Shown here piece after piece: positions 8,671-17,604 of a DNA stretch of 64,000 bases. Under the pieces are notes generated by a model that was not told the origin of the DNA, made no database searches, and saw only the letters and a program-made list of their open reading frames with translations. Source of the DNA: Treponema sp. UBA3862 (GTDB lineage: Bacteria > Spirochaetota > Spirochaetia > Treponematales > Treponemataceae); contig DGGY01000021.1 in NCBI GenBank assembly GCA_002392405.1, positions 1-64,000 on the forward strand, given 5' to 3'. Positions within the stretch are counted from its first letter, which is position 1. Each line of letters starts with the position of its first letter. The position numbers were made by a program, and so were the translations under genes.

Positions 8671-9909
8671 TTATTTTACAGAATTTTCTCCTTCCATTGT
8701 TTTTATCATGAAGTCAGCTGTAAGTTTTCCTGCCTGACCGATATTCATCCAGGCTTCTTCCCGGGCTTTTTTTCTTGCCGCAGCAAGTTCAGGTGAATCA
8801 CTTGCATTCTGAATGACTTCGCGGATATTTTCAAAATCTTTTTCTTCGATTTTTATACCGATTTTTTTAACAGTCTGAAACTGCCAGATTTCATGATCCA
8901 TGTCATAAGCGTCATAAGGGCCGAGTTCCATTTCCGCATTAGCATACATAACAGGTTTATCGCAGAGGAAAGTGTAGTCCCAGATAATGCCTGAAAAGTC
9001 AGTAATCATGATATCTGCTTTTTTGAGTGAATAGAAATTATCGCGGTTAGAGTCCCATTCAACGTTAGGAGTATCTTTATATTTTTCTTCAAGGGCCTTA
9101 AGCATTTCGCTTTCTGAAATTCTTGACTGGGGGTGTGGGCGGATAATTATTCTCCAGCCTGTTTTTACAAGCGGGTCAAGAAGTTTTTCGCCATAGAGGG
9201 AAAGAAGGGCAGATTTTCCCCATGAAGGAGAAACTAAAACTGTAAAAGGCTTGTTTTCTTCGACCGGGATTTCTTCCATTTTCTTTTTAAATACATCCAG
9301 GTAGGTACATCCCACAGTTACAAGAGTTTTAGCAGGAAGTTCACGCTGTTTTTCCATTTCCCGGATGTCTGCAAACTGATAGTCGCCTGTACATAAAATT
9401 GAGTCAAAGTAATCAATTCCAAAAAGGCGGTACATGGTCGGATCACCAGGAGAATGAAAAATGTGAGAATAATGCTTTACATTTTTAGAGCGCTTTAACT
9501 GATAGACCTGAAGGCCTGGTGTTGTCATTAAAACAAAGCCTGCGCTCAGCATATTTAATTTGGCGAAAGCGTGGTTCCCTTCACCGATTACTTCAGGATG
9601 AACATAAGTGTATTTTTCTTCAAAAACCGGATCCTTATCTGTTCCTGCGTAATAGGTAATGTCAATTTTGCGGTTTTCAAATTCGTCTAGAACAGGCTTA
9701 AAAACATTCCAGTAACGCTTGTCTTCTGAATAGATTACATATTTTTTATAGGATTTATCGGCCTTCTGTCCTTTTCCACCTGTAAAAAACAGCTTAATTT
9801 TAAGCCAGAAAGCTTTAGCGAGAAAGAACAGTGTTGCACAGGCTCCTATAAGAATAGAAAAAAGCATTGAACCTGTACCCGGATCAATATAAAGCGGTAA
9901 AAAAGTCAT
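8671..9909 (-). CDS. CDP-glycerol glycerophosphotransferase-like protein (TagB/TagF family)
   Basis: A 412-residue protein. Residues 1-45 form an N-terminal hydrophobic anchor (YIDPGTGSMLFSILIG and a second hydrophobic stretch). The rest fits the glycerophosphotransferase family: HSPGDPTMYRLFGID, IIIRPHPQSRISESE with the conserved His-Pro-His-Pro, and DIMITDFSGIIWDYTFLCDK containing the conserved S/T-D-x-S. Characterised relatives transfer glycerol phosphate or ribitol phosphate from CDP-alcohols to lipid-linked acceptors at the inner face of the membrane. It follows the nucleotidyltransferase-aminotransferase gene, which suggests a CDP/CMP-activated donor made locally. The ribosome binding site GAAGG lies 7 nt before the ATG. 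The actual substrate is unknown. Confidence 0.85.
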   Translation of the reverse strand: MTFLPLYIDPGTGSMLFSILIGACATLFFLAKAFWLKIKLFFTGGKGQKADKSYKKYVIYSEDKRYWNVFKPVLDEFENRKIDITYYAGTDKDPVFEEKYTYVHPEVIGEGNHAFAKLNMLSAGFVLMTTPGLQVYQLKRSKNVKHYSHIFHSPGDPTMYRLFGIDYFDSILCTGDYQFADIREMEKQRELPAKTLVTVGCTYLDVFKKKMEEIPVEENKPFTVLVSPSWGKSALLSLYGEKLLDPLVKTGWRIIIRPHPQSRISESEMLKALEEKYKDTPNVEWDSNRDNFYSLKKADIMITDFSGIIWDYTFLCDKPVMYANAEMELGPYDAYDMDHEIWQFQTVKKIGIKIEEKDFENIREVIQNASDSPELAAARKKAREEAWMNIGQAGKLTADFMIKTMEGENSVK

Positions 9910-9939
9910 TTTCTAACCTTCAGTTTTTAGTTTTGCCGG

Positions 9940-9979
9940 CCGCTTCTTTTATATTAAGGGAAGAAGCGGCTTTTTTTTA
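9940..9979 (+). terminator. Plus-strand intrinsic terminator inside a minus-strand operon
   Basis: A perfect 10-bp stem (GCCGCTTCTT at 9940-9949 with AAGAAGCGGC at 9962-9971) is followed by eight T residues on the plus strand. All flanking genes read on the minus strand, where the hairpin is preceded by A residues and lacks a U-tract. The terminator therefore faces against the operon. Its T-run overlaps the stop codon of the nucleotidyltransferase-aminotransferase gene. Confidence 0.75.
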
Positions 9980-11947
9980 TTTCTGGATAAAAGCTTTAAT
10001 CAGATTAAGAACTTTTTCCATATCTGGACGAGGGGCTACTGTGATGCGCATTGAAAGGTGGCTGCCTTCAGTCCAGAGGCGGGTAAGATAACCGTTTTTC
10101 TGCAGGTTGTCTTTAAGTGCCTGAACGTCAATTGAGTCGTCGAAATGGATAAAGATAAAGTTTGCAGCAGATTTAAATGCCTTTACCCCTGGCAGAGTAT
10201 TTATTTCTGAAATAAACCAGTCTTTTAAGTTGATGATTGTTTTTGTAAGGTTTGTGTAATACTCAGTGTCGTGGAGGGCGGCAATACATACCTTGCGGCC
10301 GATATTTGAAACACGGAAAGGATTTAAATCCAGCTTGAATACCTGCTTTGCCATTGGGGTACAAAGACCGTATCCCATGCGGATACCTGCTAAACCGTAG
10401 AGCTTTGAGAAGGTGCGGCAGAATACAACATTATTGTAGGCATTGAGAAGGTATTTTGCGTCATAAGTAACAGTAGAAAGTCCCAGATATGCTTCATCAA
10501 CAATAACAAGTGAAGTCGGATTGTCTTTGATTACTTTTTCAAGATCAGCGCGGCTGATTACGGCTCCAGTCGGGTTGTGTGGTGTTGTAATTACGATGAT
10601 GCGTGGTTTTGTTTTTCTTGCAGTATCAAGAAGTCCCTTAACGTCAAATTCGTATGAATCAGTTCCAGCAACAACATTGTAATACGCAGCTTTTGCATGG
10701 CGGAGTTCACATACAGACTTGTAATAGTTCCATGCAGGTGCTGAAATAAGTACAGTATCGTCTTTGTTAAGAACGATAGTCATTATTGTTTTTATTACGT
10801 CAGAGGAACCTGAATGAATGAAGATTGAATCTGTTGAAAGTTCAGTGATTTTTGAGATTTCTACAGCAAGATTGTCTTCCCGGGTCAGGTCATAGAGGAA
10901 AAGATCTTCCATTGTGGCATTCTGAAGAGCTTCCAGACATTTTGGACTTGGTCCGAAAAGGTTTTCGTTTACATGCATACGGCCTGTAGACTGTTCTGTT
11001 GCAACTACAGAATACTGTTTAACATCTGAATAATTTGAAAGATAAGAGATGCGCTGTGTTGAATTGATTAATTCATCTTCCTGGAAAAACTGGTCAATAA
11101 AATCCTTAAAGTTAGGGTAGAACTGAAGGATATCTTCTGTAGTGTCAAATTCCTTACATTCGTTGTCATCATAGCGCTTAATTTTCATTAAAAGTTCTGT
11201 GATGTGTTTAATCTGGAAATCATCCCAGAGCATGTATTTCATTTCAGGATCGTAGTATTCTTTAACCATTAAATCTACGAATTTCTGAGAGAAAGATTTT
11301 GAGAAGAAGGCCTCGCCGATTGTGTACCAGGATTTTTCGCCGCCTTTTTTTACTTCAGTCATGTATCCGCGGTCATCAAGTCCTTTTACGCAGTATTCGT
11401 TGCAGAATTCATCTGAATAAAGACAGCCGTAGTATGAATCATAAACATAGTCACGGTAAACATTGTGAGCAAACCAGTTGTCTGAACAGCAGATGTAAGA
11501 TGCCTTGATATAGTCTTTTGCAGCATAGAGGGAAGACATGTTGTTTTTTTCTTCCCATTCGTTGTTGTCAATTACGATAAGTTCAGGATATTTTTTAGCC
11601 ATTTCGTAGTAGCGTTCCTTGAGATAGCCGACTACGAGAATGATTTCTTTAATTCCTGCGTCGTGAAGCTGCTTAATCTGGCGTTCAACCATTGTATCGC
11701 CTTTGATTTCAAAAAGGCCTTTTGGAAGGTAATTTGAAAGAGGCATACAGCGCCTTGAACGGCCTGCTGCCATAATGATTGCGTTGTCAACTTTATAAGG
11801 AGCAAGAGCTTCCATACCTTCGTCAGTTACTTTATTGTTTTTAACCCAGCCTGCTTTTTCACAAGCAAGAACTGCATCTTTGTTAAACGATGAAGTATCT
11901 TCCTTGCGGTGTACGGCCATTAAATAGTCAAATTCCTGTTCTGTCAT
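9977..11947 (-). CDS. Bifunctional nucleotidyltransferase / PLP aminotransferase (LicC- or PntC-AEPT-like)
   Basis: A 656-residue fusion. Residues 1-50 resemble a small winged-helix segment. Residues 55-290 are a LicC-like cytidylyltransferase (IIMAAGRSRRCMPLSNYLPK with the signature Lys, IILVVGYLKERYYEM, CCSDNW as metal-binding region). Residues 320-656 are a fold-type I aminotransferase: TTPHNPTGA, VDEAYLGLS with Asp484, and FSKLYGLAGIRMGYG with the Schiff-base Lys515. From memory, a PntC-AEPT fusion in Treponema denticola makes and CMP-activates 2-aminoethylphosphonate, and this protein may be its counterpart. However, the aminotransferase half looks HisC-like, and no pepM or ppd gene lies in the window. 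A phosphocholine-type activation is the alternative. GGAGA precedes the ATG. Domain calls are firm; the substrate is inference. Confidence 0.85.
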   Translation of the reverse strand: MTEQEFDYLMAVHRKEDTSSFNKDAVLACEKAGWVKNNKVTDEGMEALAPYKVDNAIIMAAGRSRRCMPLSNYLPKGLFEIKGDTMVERQIKQLHDAGIKEIILVVGYLKERYYEMAKKYPELIVIDNNEWEEKNNMSSLYAAKDYIKASYICCSDNWFAHNVYRDYVYDSYYGCLYSDEFCNEYCVKGLDDRGYMTEVKKGGEKSWYTIGEAFFSKSFSQKFVDLMVKEYYDPEMKYMLWDDFQIKHITELLMKIKRYDDNECKEFDTTEDILQFYPNFKDFIDQFFQEDELINSTQRISYLSNYSDVKQYSVVATEQSTGRMHVNENLFGPSPKCLEALQNATMEDLFLYDLTREDNLAVEISKITELSTDSIFIHSGSSDVIKTIMTIVLNKDDTVLISAPAWNYYKSVCELRHAKAAYYNVVAGTDSYEFDVKGLLDTARKTKPRIIVITTPHNPTGAVISRADLEKVIKDNPTSLVIVDEAYLGLSTVTYDAKYLLNAYNNVVFCRTFSKLYGLAGIRMGYGLCTPMAKQVFKLDLNPFRVSNIGRKVCIAALHDTEYYTNLTKTIINLKDWFISEINTLPGVKAFKSAANFIFIHFDDSIDVQALKDNLQKNGYLTRLWTEGSHLSMRITVAPRPDMEKVLNLIKAFIQK

Positions 11948-11973
11948 TTATCATATCTCCATTAAACAGTTTT

Positions 11974-14658
11974 TTATTTTTTGTAGTGTGACCAGGTGTC
12001 ATCACCAAAGATATTGTCTTTTACTAAAACCCAGTCATCGTCATCAATTGTAAAGGTGTATTCACTCTTACTGTGATGAGGCATGAAAAGGTCACATTTT
12101 GTTACGACTGCACCTTTTGCTTTAAGGCTTGAGTCGATTCTGTTTCCTGTAAAAGGATTAACAGGATTATTTATTATACCATGTAATGCAATAGACGGTA
12201 CATCTGCATTTGTCATGAAAGTATTGTCAGCAGCAAACGGTTTTGTAGAATTAAAGTCTTTTACAAGGAGGACGCAGTTTAAATGGTCTTTTATATATCC
12301 GTCAAATTTCTGCTCCCGGTATTCTCCGGTATTTGTGCGGCCGATACCGTGGTCGGAAACTATGATGATTTTTGTGTTGTCATAGATTCCATTTGCTTTT
12401 AAGAATTTAATGTATTCACCGGTCTGTCTGAGGGTTACAAGATCAATTTTATAGGAATTGTCTTTCTTTAAAAGTTCCTCTGAAAGTCCCAGGTCATACA
12501 TTGATGTATCTTCTCCCGAGTGAGTTGCTTCATTTGTTATAACAGAAAGGGTAGGACTTTGAGAATCAACTGCAGTAATTAAAGGGAGCGCATACAGACA
12601 GGAGAACCAGTCAGCAAATGAACTTGAGCTTTCTTTTACACCGTTTTCCCACCATGTTCCCTTATAATAAACAACAGGGCGGAGGACTGCAGGAACTTCG
12701 CGGAATAAACTTACCCAGAAAAGATTGCGGTTAATCACATGTGAAAGTGTATAGTTTTCGTTTCCAGGAAGAAGCTTTTCTTTTTTGTAATCACCTGAAT
12801 AACGAGACAGAAGTGTCATTGCATTTATATGTGGAATGTTCTTTGCAAAACTCATGTCCGAGATATAGCTGTAATTTCCCCATGACAGGTCAGAAATATA
12901 GGCTTCAAATCCTGCCTGCTCTGTTAAAATTTTCGGCATCAAAAGAAGTGCTTCATTATGTTTTTCTTTAAGTTTTACATCTGAGCGCTTATTCATTTCT
13001 TCAGGTGTGTATTCATAACCCCCGTACAGACCTGGAGAGCCCATTAAGGTATGTCCGTTATAGCTTATGCAGTTCGGATAATAAACAAAACCGTTAAGGG
13101 TTTCTTTTAATTCAGGAACATCTGTCAAAATATCATCAACCCAGGCACTTTCGAAACGGTCAAGCATGAATATAACTACATTCTGTTTGTCTTTAGAAAG
13201 ATGAAACTTAACTGCAGAAGAAGATGTATCTTTGTTTGCTTCAACGATTTTCTGAAAGTCGCTGTATGCACTGTTGATTTTTGCAGTATTAACGATTGTA
13301 AGGCCTGTAAATGCAGCACAAATGATTAAATATGTATTTGTAAGGATTTTTAAGAGTTTAAACTTATAGATGAGTGTTACTGCTGCAAAACAAAGCACAG
13401 CACAGATTAAATTCAGAATCAGGAAAAGAACTGATGGATTTGCAAAACCGTCGATAAACTTGAGGGTTGAATCCATTGAGCCGTAGTCGCCTGCAAAAAG
13501 GTAAGCGTTTATAACAGCACCCGGAAGAAGGATTGAGAAAAGGAAAGCAAGTACTGTCTGAACTTTTTCTTTAAATAAAAAGAAAATTGCACCGCTCCAG
13601 AAAATAAAGAGTCCGAAACTCATCCAGAAAGATGAATGCAGGAAGACTGAAGGATTTCCATAGGAATCTATGTTGGAAAATTCCTGAGCTGATGAGGCAA
13701 TCAGTGAAGAAGGAAGAACAAGACCATTGAGTAAGGTAAGACCAAGGGCAGAAATCAGGAAGATTGAAATCCTTGATTTTTTGTTTTCGTATAGAGATTT
13801 AAGCTGGTTTTTAATAAAAGAGTTTATTCCCCTTATGTACAGTGGTGATGGAATCCAGAAAAGAAGGAAGAGTGCGGCAGGAATTCGTTTTTTCATGCCG
13901 GCACCACCTGAATAACCGAACAATATGAAAAGTGCAGTAGCAGTTAAAAAAATGCAGACACAGATGTAAAACACTTTAAGCGGGTTTTTCATTTTGTAGA
14001 AAACGTTTTTTATAAGTGAAAAAAGATTGTTCATTGTCCAGTAAATTACCAGACCTGCCGGAGAATCATATAGGACAACAAGGAATAAGGCGGCCATACC
14101 GTATATCTGAATCTTTTCACGGATGCCGTGGCCTTTTGAGTAAATTGCTCCTGAAATACAGTTAATTATTGTCATTGCAATCGGAAGAATATTTACATTG
14201 AACGAGCCGATTGAAAAAACTGCGTCAGGTTTTCCCATGTCTTTAATAAAAAGAAAAGATCTGCCCATAAGGTCAGGAAGATTTGAAAGAGTATGAAAGG
14301 CTGCAAGAAAGAAGGGAATCTGAATTAAAATACCGAAACTTGAGCGGAGTGCCATAATAGGGTGATAATGATTCTGACGGTAATATGTTGAAAGAATCAT
14401 GTACTGTTCATCGCCCTTGAAGACTTTTTTTATGCGGTCAATGCCGTTTTTCATTTTTGCCTGGACTGAGCGTTCTGTTTCTTCCCAGCTTTCAGCAACA
14501 ATATAAAGGGGAAGACAGAGCAGAGTGACAGTAAGGCTTACGCCAAGAACAGCAATTCCTGTGTTTCCTGTAAGTTTATCAAAAACACGGTATGAGATTT
14601 CTATTATCTGAGTAATCGGTGAAAGAATTATGTTGTAAAGAGCTGTTAAAATAGACAT
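11974..14658 (-). CDS. YidC/Oxa1-like domain fused to alkaline-phosphatase-superfamily transferase, copy A
   Basis: An 894-residue inner-membrane protein. Residues 1-225 match the YidC/Oxa1 core (LLCLPLYIVAESWEETE, YYRQNHYHPIMALRSS, LIQIPFFLAAFHTLS, LYDSPAGLVIYWTMNNLFSL). At the position of the groove arginine it has Thr45. Residues 225-460 add about seven membrane helices. Residues 490-894 form a sulfatase/LtaS/EptA-like domain with candidate metal ligands Asp500 (VVIFMLD), nucleophile Thr537 (NGHTLMGSP), His713 (NEATHSGED) and Asp769-His770 (IIIVSDHGIGR). Relatives move phosphoglycerol or phosphoethanolamine on the periplasmic side. It is the first gene of the leftward glycan operon and is divergent from its paralogue. 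CGGAG precedes the ATG. Function is inferred from domains. Confidence 0.85.
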   Translation of the reverse strand: MSILTALYNIILSPITQIIEISYRVFDKLTGNTGIAVLGVSLTVTLLCLPLYIVAESWEETERSVQAKMKNGIDRIKKVFKGDEQYMILSTYYRQNHYHPIMALRSSFGILIQIPFFLAAFHTLSNLPDLMGRSFLFIKDMGKPDAVFSIGSFNVNILPIAMTIINCISGAIYSKGHGIREKIQIYGMAALFLVVLYDSPAGLVIYWTMNNLFSLIKNVFYKMKNPLKVFYICVCIFLTATALFILFGYSGGAGMKKRIPAALFLLFWIPSPLYIRGINSFIKNQLKSLYENKKSRISIFLISALGLTLLNGLVLPSSLIASSAQEFSNIDSYGNPSVFLHSSFWMSFGLFIFWSGAIFFLFKEKVQTVLAFLFSILLPGAVINAYLFAGDYGSMDSTLKFIDGFANPSVLFLILNLICAVLCFAAVTLIYKFKLLKILTNTYLIICAAFTGLTIVNTAKINSAYSDFQKIVEANKDTSSSAVKFHLSKDKQNVVIFMLDRFESAWVDDILTDVPELKETLNGFVYYPNCISYNGHTLMGSPGLYGGYEYTPEEMNKRSDVKLKEKHNEALLLMPKILTEQAGFEAYISDLSWGNYSYISDMSFAKNIPHINAMTLLSRYSGDYKKEKLLPGNENYTLSHVINRNLFWVSLFREVPAVLRPVVYYKGTWWENGVKESSSSFADWFSCLYALPLITAVDSQSPTLSVITNEATHSGEDTSMYDLGLSEELLKKDNSYKIDLVTLRQTGEYIKFLKANGIYDNTKIIIVSDHGIGRTNTGEYREQKFDGYIKDHLNCVLLVKDFNSTKPFAADNTFMTNADVPSIALHGIINNPVNPFTGNRIDSSLKAKGAVVTKCDLFMPHHSKSEYTFTIDDDDWVLVKDNIFGDDTWSHYKK

Positions 14659-14852
14659 TAAAATAACTCCGAAATTATAATTAAGCCTGATAAAAAAGAT
14701 TATTCGAGTCTATATATTTTATCATTAAAACCCTTTGAATGCAATTTGAGTCAGGGGATTTAAAATCAATTGCTTGCAAACTATATCATTTTAATTGAAC
14801 TTTTACTATAATAAACTTAAAAAAATCTTAAACAAGAAAAGACGGAATTAAA
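14659..14852. promoter_or_regulatory. Divergent promoter region between the two YidC-like/transferase fusions
   Basis: A 194-bp AT-rich spacer. Leftward, TATAAT at 14679-14674 lies 15 nt before the ATG at 14658, leaving a very short leader with the ribosome binding site CGGAG. Rightward, TATAAT at 14807-14812 precedes the ATG at 14853 by 40 nt, with a weak GACGGA ribosome binding site. Neither -35 box is convincing. The geometry allows coordinated control of both paralogues. Confidence 0.5.
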
Positions 14853-17567
14853 ATGCTTTTTGATTTAATAATAAGTCCAATTGAAACAGTTGTTGACTGG
14901 GTATTTCTTTTTATAACAAATAAACTTCCATTTGTTGGTGTTCCCGGAGCCATCATCGGCGTAAGTATTGTAATTAATTTTCTTGCACTGCCTCTTTACA
15001 ATGTTGCAGATGCAATTAAAGACAGGGAACGTGAAATTCAACTTAAACTTGAATCAAAAACTGCGCGGATAAAAAAGTTTTTTAAAGGCGACGAGCGCTT
15101 TATGATGATGCAGACCATGTACAGGCAGAATCATTATCATCCCTTTTATTCCCTCAGGTCATCGCTTTCAATTTTAATTGAAATACCGTTTTTTATTGCT
15201 GCCTATCATTATCTTTCACATAATGAAATTCTTCAGGCATCAAATATTGATTTTGGCTTTATTTCCTTAAATCTGGGAGCACCGGATCATATTTTTAAAA
15301 CCGGACCGTTTTTTATCAATATTCTTCCAATAGCCATGACTTTAATAAATGTTGTGTCTTCAATGATTTATTCAAAAGGTGCCCCGAAAAAAGAACTTAT
15401 ACAGCTTTATGGACTTTCCCTTGTATTTCTCGTGCTTCTTTATGAATCTCCAAGCGGACTTGTAATTTACTGGATCTGCAACAATATTTTTTCACTCTTA
15501 AAAAATGTATTCCAGAAATCAAAATGGTCAAAATATGCATCAGGATTTATATACGCAGTTTTTGCCTTTGTTATTCTTCTGCTTGCCTGTGCTATTTCTT
15601 CAAGACACAATGTTTCTGCAGAACATCTGGCTGTGGTTTGGGGAGCTTTTATTATTTTTATTCTTTCTCCATTTTTTGCATTTAAGGTTTTTAAAAATCA
15701 GACTGTAAAAGTCCTGAACAAAATCGATGAACTTTCAGAAAACAATTACAATTCAATTTTTTATGCAGGCTGCGCTGGCCTTTCTCTTTTTATGGGCTTT
15801 GTCCTTTCTTCAAGTGTAATTGCAACAAGTCCGATTGAATTTTCATGTCTTGGAAATACAGACAGTCCTTTCAGCTATGTAGTAAGTACATTCTGCTTCT
15901 TTACGGGTTTATGTTTCTTCTGGCCGGCAGTTATTTACAATCTCTTTTCCAAAAAGGTAAAATTCTTTTTGAGCATGATAATTTTTGTGCTTTTTGTAAG
16001 TGCCCTTGCCAATGTGTACCTTTTCAGTTATCAGTACGGAAACATTTCTCAGACCTTTGCCTTTGAAACAGACAAGGTTTTCAGGAATAAAGGAATCTTT
16101 TATCTGGCAGCTCCTCTTTGTCTTGCTGTATTTTCCCTTATTCTCTTTCTGCTGCAAAAAAATAAAAGAATAAAAAGTATTACGACATCACTTCTTATTA
16201 TTCTATGTCTTGCAGAAACCTGTCTTGGAATCTATAAGTCTGATTTTATAATAAAAAAATGGAATGCCAACAAAGAAAACCTGCTTGAAGCCAAACATTC
16301 CGGAAAATCCAGAATAGAAAGCATTTATTCGCTTGCAGATGAAAAGAGCGGAAAGAAGAATGTAATCGTGATTTTCCTGGACAGGGGAATCAATGCTTTC
16401 ATTCCAAAATTTTTAAGGCACTATCCTGAACTTGAAAAATCATTTGACGGATTTACCTGGTATAAAAACACCCTGAGTTTTGGAAACTTTACCACAGTAG
16501 GTGCCCCTGCAATGTGCGGCGGTTATGAATATACACCGGAAAAAATCAATGAGCGTTCAGATGAACTTTTACGGGATAAGCACAATGAAGCAAGTCTTGT
16601 AATGCCAAAACTCTTTCTTGATGCCGGCTGGAGTGTTACGGTGACAGATCCTCCGCTTCCAAATTATTCAGAAAAGACAGATTTAAGTGCCTTTAAAAAA
16701 TATCCTCAGATTAAAGTCAGTGAACTTGCAGGAAAGTTTGATTCAAATTATGTAGAACTTTTTGGCGGTAGCGGACGTGAACTTGATAAAATCTGTAAAA
16801 AACAGGCCAGAAATTTCTGTATAATCCAGTGTCTTTTTCCGCCTGTAAGATTAAATTTCTACAATATTGTAAAGGATGCAGTAAACGAAACAAGTTTTGA
16901 ACATTATTATTCTTCACTTTATTTTATAAATGAACTTACTGATTTTAACAGCACAAATAATAACTTTTTCTTCATTGAAAACGATGCAACTCATCCTGAT
17001 TCTGATGCTCCGGACTGGGGAAAAGACGGACATCTTTTGATTCCGGAAGAAGAAATTAAAGAGTATTATGATTTTAAGGATTCAAAAGACCTTGTTCATT
17101 ACCGTGTTAATGCTCTTTGTATAAAGGAAGTAGCAAAATGGCTTGATTACCTGAAAGAAAATAATGCCTATGATAATTCAAGGATTATCATAGTTTCTGA
17201 CCATGGACGGGGAATTCATCTTGAAGATTTTAATGGTTTTGCTGAGTATGAGGCACCTGCATTTTTCTCTGCACTTCTTCTGTATAAGGATTTTAACAGC
17301 AGGGGCCGGGTTAAAACTGACGGAACATTCATGATGAATGCAGATACTCCATTCCTTGCAAAAGAAGGTCTGGGATTAAGCAGCAAAAATCCCTTTACTC
17401 AGAAAGAACTTGTCCAGGAAAAAGACGGTGAAGTTCATCTTCATTATGCTGAAACAACCAGTACTACAAAAATCTATAACAATAGAAAGTTTGACTTAAA
17501 GAAGACAAAAGGCTGGGCTGTAAGAGACAATATTTTTGATGAAAAAAACTGGAGAAGGCTGGACTAG
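14853..17567 (+). CDS. YidC/Oxa1-like domain fused to alkaline-phosphatase-superfamily transferase, copy B
   Basis: A 904-residue paralogue of the protein on the other strand, with the same order: YidC-like core (about 1-225; LALPLYNVADAIKDRER, YRQNHYHPFYSLRSS, LYESPSGLVIYWICNNIFSL), about seven extra helices, then a periplasmic sulfatase-like domain (about 500-904). The groove arginine position is Asn42. Candidate catalytic residues are Asp510 (VIVIFLD), Thr547 (GNFTTVGAP), His713 (ENDATHPDSD) and Asp782-His783 (IIIVSDHGRGI). The block GGYEYTPE followed by RSD and KHNEA is shared with copy A. It is a single-gene unit with its own promoter. The two copies may act on different acceptors, but this cannot be told from sequence. 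Confidence 0.85.
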   Translation: MLFDLIISPIETVVDWVFLFITNKLPFVGVPGAIIGVSIVINFLALPLYNVADAIKDREREIQLKLESKTARIKKFFKGDERFMMMQTMYRQNHYHPFYSLRSSLSILIEIPFFIAAYHYLSHNEILQASNIDFGFISLNLGAPDHIFKTGPFFINILPIAMTLINVVSSMIYSKGAPKKELIQLYGLSLVFLVLLYESPSGLVIYWICNNIFSLLKNVFQKSKWSKYASGFIYAVFAFVILLLACAISSRHNVSAEHLAVVWGAFIIFILSPFFAFKVFKNQTVKVLNKIDELSENNYNSIFYAGCAGLSLFMGFVLSSSVIATSPIEFSCLGNTDSPFSYVVSTFCFFTGLCFFWPAVIYNLFSKKVKFFLSMIIFVLFVSALANVYLFSYQYGNISQTFAFETDKVFRNKGIFYLAAPLCLAVFSLILFLLQKNKRIKSITTSLLIILCLAETCLGIYKSDFIIKKWNANKENLLEAKHSGKSRIESIYSLADEKSGKKNVIVIFLDRGINAFIPKFLRHYPELEKSFDGFTWYKNTLSFGNFTTVGAPAMCGGYEYTPEKINERSDELLRDKHNEASLVMPKLFLDAGWSVTVTDPPLPNYSEKTDLSAFKKYPQIKVSELAGKFDSNYVELFGGSGRELDKICKKQARNFCIIQCLFPPVRLNFYNIVKDAVNETSFEHYYSSLYFINELTDFNSTNNNFFFIENDATHPDSDAPDWGKDGHLLIPEEEIKEYYDFKDSKDLVHYRVNALCIKEVAKWLDYLKENNAYDNSRIIIVSDHGRGIHLEDFNGFAEYEAPAFFSALLLYKDFNSRGRVKTDGTFMMNADTPFLAKEGLGLSSKNPFTQKELVQEKDGEVHLHYAETTSTTKIYNNRKFDLKKTKGWAVRDNIFDEKNWRRLD

Positions 17568-17604
17568 TATGCCTGCTTATGTGAACGGCGTAAAAGAAAG
17601 ACTG

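Noticed and set aside
11974-17567. Annotating the two fusions simply as YidC insertases
   Set aside because: Loss of the groove arginine and the large C-terminal transferase domain make a housekeeping insertase role unlikely.
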